A stretch of DNA of 64,000 nucleotides from contig NZ_JBFEFH010000006.1 of NCBI RefSeq assembly GCF_040717455.1, positions 124,001-188,000 of the forward strand, in the 5' to 3' direction. The DNA is from Tautonia sp040717455 (GTDB lineage: Bacteria; Planctomycetota; Planctomycetia; Isosphaerales; Isosphaeraceae). The notes below the pieces were generated by a model. The model was not told the origin of the DNA. It ran no database searches and saw only the letters and a program-made list of their open reading frames with translations. Of this stretch, positions 26,780 through 33,949 are shown piece by piece; the stretch's first letter is position 1, and every line of letters begins with the position of its first letter. Position numbers and translations under genes: made by a program.

Positions 26780-27721
26780 ATGCGATGGCGAATCCCAAGT
26801 CGACCGGCTGCCGCGAGCCTGATCCTCCTCTGCCTGCTGGCCAGTCCGCAAGCGGCGAAGGCGAGTAAGATCGGCTGGATGGACGATGTGGTTCGAAGGG
26901 TCGTCAAATCCACCGACCCTGAGCTGGCCCAGTCGGGCCGGGTCGGAGGACGCCTCTTCGACGAGGTGGGCGGCGAGAGCCTCTCCACCATGGCTCGTCG
27001 GTCCGACACGATCGCCCACGCGGGCCGACCCGTCAACGAAGCCACCGAGACGGCCCTCGAACTCCGGTTCGCCCGGATGCTCGACACGTCCGATCCCGAG
27101 CTGCTCCGCTCCTTCCGCGCCCTCGAGCCGGCCGAGAAGCGACTGGTCCTTCGCATGGGTGAGGCAGCCGAGCGGATCGCCCGCCGATACCCCGATCAGG
27201 CCGACGTCATGATCCGGAGGCTCGGGGTCGACGGGATGACGGCCGTTCGCGTCTATGGCGACGACGTGGCCGAGGTGATCGCCCGGGAAGGACCCGAGGC
27301 GATCAATGTGCTGCGTCGGGCCGGGCGCCCCGGCTGGAACTTCTACGTCGGCCCCGTCTTGCAGCACAAGCGGAAGCTCGCGGCCGCGGGGGTGCTCGCG
27401 CTCTTCCTCGCCAATCCGGAACAGTTCGTCGATTCGGCGGGGCGGATCACCGAGTTCGCCGTCTCGAAATTCGCCGAGGCCGGCATCGACCTGGCCGGGG
27501 CGATCGGCTCCGGGGCGGCCCGAGGCCTGGAACGCTCGCTGGCCGATCGGCTCGGGCTCACCAGCCTGGGCGGGCCGATCTTCCGCTGGGTCGCCCTCCT
27601 CGGTGCCGGGCTGGTCGCGGTCCTGGCGGTCCTGATTCTCGTCGGCATGCCCATCCGATACGTGACCGCCCCGTTTCGATTCGTCGGACGCAGCCTCCGG
27701 GCGACCGTCCGATCCTCCTGA
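26780..27721 (+). CDS. Exported membrane protein with helical repeats, paralog-like partner of the preceding gene
   Basis: Unrecognised, about 313 residues. The ATG at 26780 is preceded by GAAGGA about 9 bases upstream and gives a signal peptide ending ASPQAAKA. The middle is helical with units like those of the preceding protein (RYPDQADVMIRRLGVDGMTAV, VAEVIAREGPEAINVLRRAG). There are two hydrophobic segments: KLAAAGVLALFLANP (about residues 203-217) and a strong C-terminal transmembrane helix VALLGAGLVAVLAVLILVGMP (about 270-292) followed by a basic tail. Topology would put most of the protein outside the cytoplasm. Lies 142 bases after the first gene, 118 before the GTPase gene. Confidence 0.8.
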   Translation: MRWRIPSRPAAASLILLCLLASPQAAKASKIGWMDDVVRRVVKSTDPELAQSGRVGGRLFDEVGGESLSTMARRSDTIAHAGRPVNEATETALELRFARMLDTSDPELLRSFRALEPAEKRLVLRMGEAAERIARRYPDQADVMIRRLGVDGMTAVRVYGDDVAEVIAREGPEAINVLRRAGRPGWNFYVGPVLQHKRKLAAAGVLALFLANPEQFVDSAGRITEFAVSKFAEAGIDLAGAIGSGAARGLERSLADRLGLTSLGGPIFRWVALLGAGLVAVLAVLILVGMPIRYVTAPFRFVGRSLRATVRSS

Positions 27722-27759
27722 TCGATCCAGGGAGGCCGGCCAACCGCGGTCGTGCTGGC

Positions 27760-27790
27760 GAATCCCCGGGAGCGTGGTTCCCGGGGATTC
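27760..27790 (+). terminator. Perfect 12-bp hairpin upstream of the GTPase gene
   Basis: GAATCCCCGGGA (27760-27771) and TCCCGGGGATTC (27779-27790) pair perfectly around a 7-base loop. It follows the stop of the membrane-protein gene by about 38 bases and precedes the GTPase ATG by 49. A run of C, not T, follows, so full termination is doubtful; it may act as a 3' stabiliser or attenuator between the two genes. Confidence 0.5.
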
Positions 27791-27839
27791 CCCCCAGGCT
27801 TCTTGAACTCCTCTCGGCTCGAACCCCAGCTTGCAAGGC

Positions 27840-30206
27840 ATGGCAACGCGACGATCCCCAGATCTTGACGCCCTGGAACGCCGCCTCACCGGGCCGAGAC
27901 GCATCGCCCTCTTCGGACACCGAGCCGTTGGGAAGACCACGCTGCTGGCCATGTTCTATCGCGAGGCGTCGGCCGGCCAGATCCCCGGCATCCGCCTCGC
28001 GGCGGTCGGCGCCCGGGGCGCGGAATATCTCGCCGACAAGATCGCCCGGATCGAGGCGGGCGAACCTCCCGCCGGCACGCTGACCGAGACCGACCTGGAG
28101 CTCCGCCTCTACCGGGGCCCGGCCCGCATCGACCTGATCGTCAAGGATTATCAGGGCGAGCACGTCGCCCTCGGCTCCGACGCCTCGATCCTGGAATTCT
28201 TCGCCGACTGCGACGCCGTCCTGCTTTGCCTCGACGCCGCCGGATCGACCGAGCCGGCCGATCGCCGCCGCCGCCAGCAGGAAGTCGAGCACCTGCTCGA
28301 GCGCTACATCGGCGCCTCGGACAACACGATGATCGGCCGGCCGGTCGCGTTGCTCCTGACCAAGTACGATCGCATCCTCGCGGCCGGGGGACCGCAACCG
28401 GACCGGGCCGAGGAGGTGGTCGAGTCTCGATTCGGCATGACCCAGCACGCTCTGGCCTCCCACGCCCCTCGCTCCGCCGTGTTCGCGGTCAGTTCCTATG
28501 GGTTGAATGCCCCCGCCGACGGCACGCCCCCTGACCACCTGGAACCGATGGGGCTCGAAGGGCCGTTGCTCTGGCTCGTGGAACAGGTCGAGGCCACCGA
28601 CCGGGAGCTCCTGGAGTGGATCTGGGATCTCGCGCCGCGCGACACCCCCCGGATCGCCCGATGCATCCGGGCCTACGCTCGACGCTATCCGAACTCGACG
28701 AAGCTCATCGAGTATCGCCGTCGCTTGCGGTCGCTTCGCCGTCGATCGGTTGTCCGGGGGCTCGTCCGGGGCATCGCCACCCTGGCCGCCCTGGTCGCCG
28801 GAGCGGCCATATACGACGCGGCCGGCTATCACCTCGCGCTCGCTTACGAGCGAGGAGGACATTCGGCTCCGGAGGTCGCTCGTCGTTGGGAGCGATTCCT
28901 GGCCTGGCATCCCACGCAGCCTATTTTCTGGCCAGAGGAGTCGCGGAATGCCCGTGTCCGTCGCGACGAGGCCCGGGTCGAGGTCGCCCGCCTCCGAGCC
29001 GAGGTCGGTACGGGCGAGCAAGAGGCGCTTCGTGCCGAGCTCGCCGAGCTGAAGGAACGCTCACCCGATCAACTCCCCGTCCTCGAGGAGGCCGAGACGA
29101 CCCTTCGTCGTCGGGAGGCAGAGCGGCGATGGCAGGAGATTCGGGCCGAGGCCCTCATCCCCAGTCAGTCCGCGGAGGACCGATTGGCGATGATTCAGCA
29201 ATTCCTCCGAGACGATCCCGACACGCCGTTTGCCGACCAGGCCGTCGAACTCGCCGAGCTCATCCGCAAGGAGCTGGATGAGGCGGAGGCGCGCCGGGAC
29301 CGAGAGATCGTCGATGCCTGGCTCGTCGACGCCCGCCTCCCCGACCCCGACTACCTCGATCTGATCGAGCGAGCACGCACCTTCCTCGAAGCCCGGCCCG
29401 ACAGCCCGAGGGCGAGCGAGGTCCGTTCTCTCATCGACGAGTGGGTCGAGCGGCTCGACCGCCGCGACTTCGATCGGGCCGTCGCCTTCGAAAGCTCGTC
29501 CCCTCGTCAGGCGTTCGACGAGCAAATTCGACGCTATCAGGACTACCTTCGTGCCCACGCCGAAGGGGGCTCGTACATCGAGCGGGCCAAGCAGGCCGTC
29601 GACGGGATCGAGCAGCGTCGCGATGAATTTCTCTACCGTCAGGCGTTCGACCACTGGTCGTCGTTCCCGAACGACCTGCCCGAGGTCGCCCGCCGCCTTC
29701 GCGATTACCTTGAATCGAATCCCGAGGGCCGATACATCCAGGCCGCCCGCACGTTCCTCGAACGGTGGGACGAGCTCACCAAGCCCAGGGATTACCAGGT
29801 CACCCTGGTTCGGGGAACCGTCGACCCGGGCATCACGAAGACCATGGGGGGTGGCGGGCCCGATCTCGGCGTGACCCTCTGGGTCGGTGGCGAGAAGTAT
29901 GGACCCTCTCCCGTCATCCCGAACAGCACCGAGCCCATCTGGAACTACACGTTCGGGCGAGCGGTCCGCTGGAAATACGGCGACGACGTGGTCATCCAGC
30001 TCACCGATCACGACTGGTCCGATTCCGTCGTGGCGACGCTCCGAAGCGGCGACGATCCCCTCGCACTCCGCGTCCTGAACGGGACGGTGCGCCCGTCTCG
30101 GAGCAAAGGGCTGGCGAAACTGGTCTTCCGGTCGGATTTCGAATTACCCCGACTCCCCCGTCCCACCGGCACCTCGACCGCTCGGGTGGTCGATTCAGCC
30201 GAGTAA
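27840..30206 (+). CDS. P-loop GTPase fused to transmembrane segment, helical/coiled-coil region and C2-like domain
   Basis: 788 residues from ATG 27840 (an in-frame TTG lies 9 bases upstream). Residues 1-260 are a TRAFAC-like GTPase: P-loop GHRAVGKTT (26-34), a Thr-containing switch I region (PPAGTLTET), DxxG as DYQG (103-106), guanine-specificity motif TKYD (174-177) and a VSS G5-like site. This spacing and the EAGEPPAGT segment resemble the DO-GTPase families seen with GAP1/GAP2 proteins in bacterial conflict systems. A basic stretch and a transmembrane helix follow (about 305-327, GIATLAALVAGAAIYDAAG), then 330 mostly helical, charged residues (coiled coil or TPR-like). Residues about 652-765 look like a C2 domain (NSTEPIWNYTF, VVIQLTDHDWSDSVVATL), including Asp residues fit for calcium. 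Next gene starts 18 bases on. Confidence 0.85.
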   Translation: MATRRSPDLDALERRLTGPRRIALFGHRAVGKTTLLAMFYREASAGQIPGIRLAAVGARGAEYLADKIARIEAGEPPAGTLTETDLELRLYRGPARIDLIVKDYQGEHVALGSDASILEFFADCDAVLLCLDAAGSTEPADRRRRQQEVEHLLERYIGASDNTMIGRPVALLLTKYDRILAAGGPQPDRAEEVVESRFGMTQHALASHAPRSAVFAVSSYGLNAPADGTPPDHLEPMGLEGPLLWLVEQVEATDRELLEWIWDLAPRDTPRIARCIRAYARRYPNSTKLIEYRRRLRSLRRRSVVRGLVRGIATLAALVAGAAIYDAAGYHLALAYERGGHSAPEVARRWERFLAWHPTQPIFWPEESRNARVRRDEARVEVARLRAEVGTGEQEALRAELAELKERSPDQLPVLEEAETTLRRREAERRWQEIRAEALIPSQSAEDRLAMIQQFLRDDPDTPFADQAVELAELIRKELDEAEARRDREIVDAWLVDARLPDPDYLDLIERARTFLEARPDSPRASEVRSLIDEWVERLDRRDFDRAVAFESSSPRQAFDEQIRRYQDYLRAHAEGGSYIERAKQAVDGIEQRRDEFLYRQAFDHWSSFPNDLPEVARRLRDYLESNPEGRYIQAARTFLERWDELTKPRDYQVTLVRGTVDPGITKTMGGGGPDLGVTLWVGGEKYGPSPVIPNSTEPIWNYTFGRAVRWKYGDDVVIQLTDHDWSDSVVATLRSGDDPLALRVLNGTVRPSRSKGLAKLVFRSDFELPRLPRPTGTSTARVVDSAE

Positions 30207-30224
30207 GCACGAGCTGAACCGATC

Positions 30225-30914
30225 ATGTGGCCCTTCTCGCATCCCACGATTGCGTTCGAACAGGCTGTTTACGGCACGTTCCCCTTCTGGCATCGGGGCT
30301 ACGACATCCTGTGCTCGTCTCCCGGTTGCCGGGCCCCGTGGCTCTCCGCCATGAAAGAGACCTGCCAACGCCTGGGAGAACGTCTCCGGGGAGCGGCCCC
30401 CCCCGGGGGGCTGGTCACCCGATGGCTCGACGGCGGCACCTGGCTGGTAGTTCGGCCCTTCTCGCCCGGCAGCGACGACGTTGGTCGCCCGGACGCGGCC
30501 GCGTTTCACGCCCTTTTCCTCGGTCCCGAGAGTGCTCGACGGGTTCGTTTCGATCCTTTTCGGCTCGCGCCGGTCTTCCGAGTCGAGTGGGGGCCCGAAG
30601 CCACGGACCTCCCCCCCGGGAGCGTCACGCTCGCACGCCCCTCGTCCCAGGATCGGGAGCGTGACGACCGGATCGACCCGATCGTCGAGGCGATCGGGCG
30701 GGGTCGTCGGGTCCTGATCGAGGCGGAAGCCCCCATCGACCGGCTCGCGGCCCGGGTGTGGCGAGCCCTGCCGAAACGCCTCCGGCATCGGCGATCGCTG
30801 GCGACCTGGGCCTATACCGATTCCGGGCGTTTCGACCTGATCGGGCTTCCCAGGCTCACCGGAATCGACGTCTCGGACCGGCACCTGCTCGTGCTCCCCG
30901 CAGACCAGGAATGA
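30225..30914 (+). CDS. GAP1-N-like protein (GTPase-associated)
   Basis: 229 residues. The N-terminal pattern FEQAVYGTFPFWHRGYDILCSSPGC, seen as short blocks VYG..P..RGYDIL and SSPGC, plus a later DDVGRPDAAAFHALFLG block, resembles the N-terminal domain of GTPase-associated protein 1 (GAP1-N), where a 'YG...GH..L..S' block is followed by 'RPG....HxL'. In Burroughs and Aravind's survey of prokaryotic conflict systems such proteins are encoded beside DO-GTPases. The similarity is by eye and moderate. The gene follows the GTPase gene by 18 bases, so co-translation is likely. No signal peptide or transmembrane segment, so cytoplasmic. Confidence 0.6.
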   Translation: MWPFSHPTIAFEQAVYGTFPFWHRGYDILCSSPGCRAPWLSAMKETCQRLGERLRGAAPPGGLVTRWLDGGTWLVVRPFSPGSDDVGRPDAAAFHALFLGPESARRVRFDPFRLAPVFRVEWGPEATDLPPGSVTLARPSSQDRERDDRIDPIVEAIGRGRRVLIEAEAPIDRLAARVWRALPKRLRHRRSLATWAYTDSGRFDLIGLPRLTGIDVSDRHLLVLPADQE

Positions 30915-31026
30915 CGCCACGCCTCTCCCCCGATCACATTTCTGCTACCATTTCTCCCGACAGGTATCTACGGTAAGGACCTGGTTCAACACCGCCTCGG
31001 GCACCGCCCTGTGAGGATCCACGCGC

Positions 31027-31803
31027 GTGAGGACGACAACACGGGCCCAGTCGCGTCACTGGGGACGACACGCGGCGCAATACGACGAACTCTTCCTCGA
31101 CCCCTTCGTACCGGGCGTCGAGAACCCCATCCTCGAGGCGATCGAGGCGATCCCGAACGCCAATTCCAAGAGCATTATCGACCTCGGCTGCGGGACCGGC
31201 CCCTTGCTTCCCCGGCTGCTCTCGAGGTTTCGCGAGGTCACCGCGGTCGATTTCGCCTCGGCGATGATCAAGGCCGCGAGGGAACGCCTGGGTGATCAGG
31301 CCGAGCAGGTCACCTTCCTCGTCCGCCCGATGGACCAGCTCGACGACCTGACCGCCACCTTCGATGTCGCGGTGGCGATGAACTCGCTCGTCATGCCCGA
31401 CGTGCAGGAGATCGATCGCACGCTGGGCGCCGTTTACCGATGCTTGCGTCCCGGGGGCGTCTTCTTCGGGGTCGTCCCGGCCATCGACGCGATCCAGTAT
31501 CAGACCATGCTCCTCCTCGACCGGGCGCTCGAGCAGGGGACTCCCCCTGCGCAAGCCGATCGCTTTGCCGCGCAGCATGCGGAGCATCATCACTACGACT
31601 TCGCCTTCGGCCGGTTCGCCTTCCAGGGTCTTCGTCAGAAGTTCTGGCAATCGTTCGAGGTCACCTATCGCCTCAGGAAGGCAGGCTTCCGCTCCATCAA
31701 ACTGGAACAGGTCCTCTATCCGTGGGACGCCAACTTGCCGCTCGGCCAGGAATTCACGGATCACCCGAGGAGCTGGGACTGGGCATTCGAGGCTCGACTC
31801 TGA
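31027..31803 (+). CDS. Class I SAM-dependent methyltransferase
   Basis: 258 residues starting at GTG 31027. It has motif I IIDLGCGTGPLLPRLLSRF, motif II VTAVDFASAMIKAA, motif IV DVAVAMNSLVMPDV, and the post-motif LRPGGVFFGVVP. The C-terminal part (HHHYDFAFGRFAFQGLRQKFW) carries a His cluster that may be a specificity element. Substrate unknown. It lies 112 bases after the GAP1-N-like gene and 30 before the tiny membrane protein, so it could be the tail of the GTPase set or a separate unit. Confidence 0.85.
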   Translation: MRTTTRAQSRHWGRHAAQYDELFLDPFVPGVENPILEAIEAIPNANSKSIIDLGCGTGPLLPRLLSRFREVTAVDFASAMIKAARERLGDQAEQVTFLVRPMDQLDDLTATFDVAVAMNSLVMPDVQEIDRTLGAVYRCLRPGGVFFGVVPAIDAIQYQTMLLLDRALEQGTPPAQADRFAAQHAEHHHYDFAFGRFAFQGLRQKFWQSFEVTYRLRKAGFRSIKLEQVLYPWDANLPLGQEFTDHPRSWDWAFEARL

Positions 31804-31833
31804 CCCCTTCCCTCCCACGATGGAGGTATCATC

Positions 31834-32043
31834 GTGTCTCACCGTGACGACCTCTTCGACGATGATGACATCGACGTCATCGCCCCCGACTCCAGCCCGC
31901 AGGCCCCGCACAAGCCGTTTGCTCAGTACCTCAGGGAAACCCCGCCCGCGCCGCTCTCCCAGGGCACCAAGCTGGCGCTCTGGGCAACCGGTGGCCTGAC
32001 GATCCTGCTCTTCCTCGCCTCGCTCCTGAAAATGGCCAACTGA
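31834..32043 (+). CDS. Small single-pass membrane protein
   Basis: 69 residues from GTG 31834, with a near-perfect GGAGGT 6 bases upstream, which supports translation. The N-terminus is acidic (DDLFDDDDIDVIAPD), followed by a proline-rich linker and a C-terminal transmembrane helix (LALWATGGLTILLFLASLLKM). Tail-anchored topology with a cytoplasmic acidic head is likely. Function unknown; small Asp-rich tail-anchored proteins of this kind are frequent in planctomycetes. Placed right behind the methyltransferase and before a strong terminator. Confidence 0.8.
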   Translation: MSHRDDLFDDDDIDVIAPDSSPQAPHKPFAQYLRETPPAPLSQGTKLALWATGGLTILLFLASLLKMAN

Positions 32044-32168
32044 TCGGATGATCGCCCTCGGATGCGAGTGGGAGTCGGGCCCGGTCGGATCGCCCCGGTG
32101 CGTTCCCATCGCCCCTGGCCGGTGGATTTCACTCGGAAGATGCGTCTCCGAACCTCACCAGAACGAAC

Positions 32169-32208
32169 AAAGGGGCATGCGAGGATCAAAGTCCTCGCAT
32201 GCCCCTTT
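32169..32208. terminator. Bidirectional intrinsic terminator
   Basis: A perfect 17-bp stem (32169-32185 with 32192-32208, loop TCAAAG) framed by AAA on the left and TTT on the right, so it can terminate both the plus-strand unit ending at 32043 and the minus-strand gene ending at 32259. It is the clearest terminator in the window. Confidence 0.85.
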
Positions 32209-32258
32209 AGGGGACCGCTCAACCAATCGCCGCCGGCGAACCGGCTGGCGTGATCGAC

Positions 32259-32606
32259 TCAGAAGACGTCGAGGACGAAGTGATGTCCTTGATAGTACTT
32301 CTTCTTGTTGCTCCAGTCGTGGAACCAGTGGGGCATGCGATCGAGGCCCAGGTGCTTCTTCCCACCGTAGAAGTTCCGGTAGTAAGGCCCCTGGATCTGG
32401 GGAACGATCCGCATTTCCTTGGGGTAGAGATACCAGCCATCGTACAGCTGGTTATTCTGGACCCCATTGCCGGGGACCTGGGGCGGCACATAGGGCCAAT
32501 GATAGAACGAGGTCCAATCCTGGGCCTTGGCCTGTTGCGGAGCCGCAACGAAACCCACCGTCAGGCCGAACAGAATTGCCGAAGCCACGATCATCCTGCG
32601 GGTCAT
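32259..32606 (-). CDS. Small exported protein, Tyr/Trp-rich
   Basis: 115 residues with a clean signal peptide (MTRRMIVASAILFGLTVGFVA, cleavage after AQQAKA). The mature part is rich in Tyr, Trp, His, Asn and Gly (WTSFYHWPYVPPQVPG, GPYYRNFYGGKKHLGLDRMPHWFHDW), and ends HHFVLDVF. No family name can be assigned; such secreted aromatic-rich proteins are typical planctomycete orphans. Divergent from the M28 peptidase gene. Confidence 0.82.
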   Translation of the reverse strand: MTRRMIVASAILFGLTVGFVAAPQQAKAQDWTSFYHWPYVPPQVPGNGVQNNQLYDGWYLYPKEMRIVPQIQGPYYRNFYGGKKHLGLDRMPHWFHDWSNKKKYYQGHHFVLDVF

Positions 32607-32803
32607 GCATCACCTCCGTGTTTCGACTCTGCCAGAGTCCCGAGTATGATCGACCTGAAACGTCCCGCGCGGCGGCTCCAGGCCGATCTTTTTCCCCCTG
32701 CAGTTCGGTTCGTGACGCTCGTCGGGATGATGTCGCCCCGAAACCCCCTCAGGAACGGAGCCTCCGGGGGTCTGCCTCGTTCTCGCATTCAGGAGGAGCA
32801 TTC

Positions 32804-33940
32804 ATGCTGTGTCCCCTCACGATCGTCCTGCCGGCCTTGATCTGGCTCAGCACCCCGCCCGAGCCGACGCTCGCGGCGTCACCCGAGCTGGCAAGGCTTC
32901 GCGAGGACGTCTTCCACCTGGCGTCCCCCGACTTCGAGGGACGTCGGGGCGAAGGCGGCCGCGCCGCCGGCGACTTCCTGATCGATCGGCTCCAGGGACT
33001 CGGGCTCGAGCCGGCGTTCGAGGGTCGCTTCGATCAGGAATTCACGGCAGGCGGCCTGATCGGACGCAACATCGCCGCGAGACTCCCGGGGACCGACCCC
33101 GAGCGATCCGGGTCGTGGCTGATCCTCTCGGCCCACTACGACCACCTCGGCATCCGAGGCGGCCAGGTCTATCCCGGAGCGGACGACAACGCCACGGCCG
33201 TGGCCATGGTGCTCGAAGTGGCCCGATGCCTCCTGGCCGGCCCCGATCGCCCTTCCCGGGGAATCCTCTTCGTCTTCTTCGACCTCGAGGAGGAAGGCCT
33301 GCTCGGCTCGCAGCATTTCGTCCGAGAGCCCCCGGTCCCTCTCGAGCAGATCGACCTGTTCCTGACGGCCGACATGCTCGGGCGATCCCTCGCGGGCATC
33401 TGCGAGGACATGCTCTTTGTCATGGGGAGCGAGCACAGCCCCGAAGTACGCCCGTGGATCACCGAGGCTGCCGCGGGCCTCCCGCTCGACGTCGGGATCG
33501 TCGGCGCAGACCTCCTGGTCATCGACCGGAGCGATTACGGCCCCTTCCGCTGGAACGAAGTCCCGTTTCTCTTCTTCTCGACCGGCGAGAACCCCGTCTA
33601 TCACACGCCCGATGACGTCCCTGAGACGATCGATTACAGCAAGCTGACCGCCGCGACCACGCTCATCGAGCGTTTCGTGCGCCGGGCAGGCTCCGTCACG
33701 TCCCTCCCGGAGTGGGACGCGGAACGAACCCCCTGGATCGAGGAGGCTGAGGCCATCGGTCAGGTCCTGCGGAAGCTCCTCGAACACAAGGAGGAGCTCC
33801 GGATTCCAGGGCCTCAACGCCTGATGATGCAAGGCATGGTTGGTCGAATCGAGCAGTGGGTCGAGGACGGTTCCCTCACGGCGTCGCAGCGATCGAGCAT
33901 GGTCCGCATCGCCCAGATCGTCCTCTTCACGGTGCTCTGA
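32804..33940 (+). CDS. M28 family zinc metallopeptidase, exported
   Basis: Aminopeptidase Y/S-like enzyme. AGGAGGAG five bases upstream fixes the ATG at 32804. The 378-residue protein begins with a hydrophobic signal (MLCPLTIVLPALIWLSTPPEPTL cut into pieces: LTIVLPALIWL) and so is probably periplasmic. Metal ligands appear in order: His111 in SAHYDHLG, bridging Asp127 in GADDNATA, catalytic/ligand Glu162-Glu163 in FFDLEEEG, Asp190 in LTADMLG, and a late His in PVYHTPDD. No PA domain is inserted, making it a short form. Convergent, 9 bases apart, with the beta-propeller gene. Confidence 0.9.
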   Translation: MLCPLTIVLPALIWLSTPPEPTLAASPELARLREDVFHLASPDFEGRRGEGGRAAGDFLIDRLQGLGLEPAFEGRFDQEFTAGGLIGRNIAARLPGTDPERSGSWLILSAHYDHLGIRGGQVYPGADDNATAVAMVLEVARCLLAGPDRPSRGILFVFFDLEEEGLLGSQHFVREPPVPLEQIDLFLTADMLGRSLAGICEDMLFVMGSEHSPEVRPWITEAAAGLPLDVGIVGADLLVIDRSDYGPFRWNEVPFLFFSTGENPVYHTPDDVPETIDYSKLTAATTLIERFVRRAGSVTSLPEWDAERTPWIEEAEAIGQVLRKLLEHKEELRIPGPQRLMMQGMVGRIEQWVEDGSLTASQRSSMVRIAQIVLFTVL

Positions 33941-33949
33941 TCCACCCTG

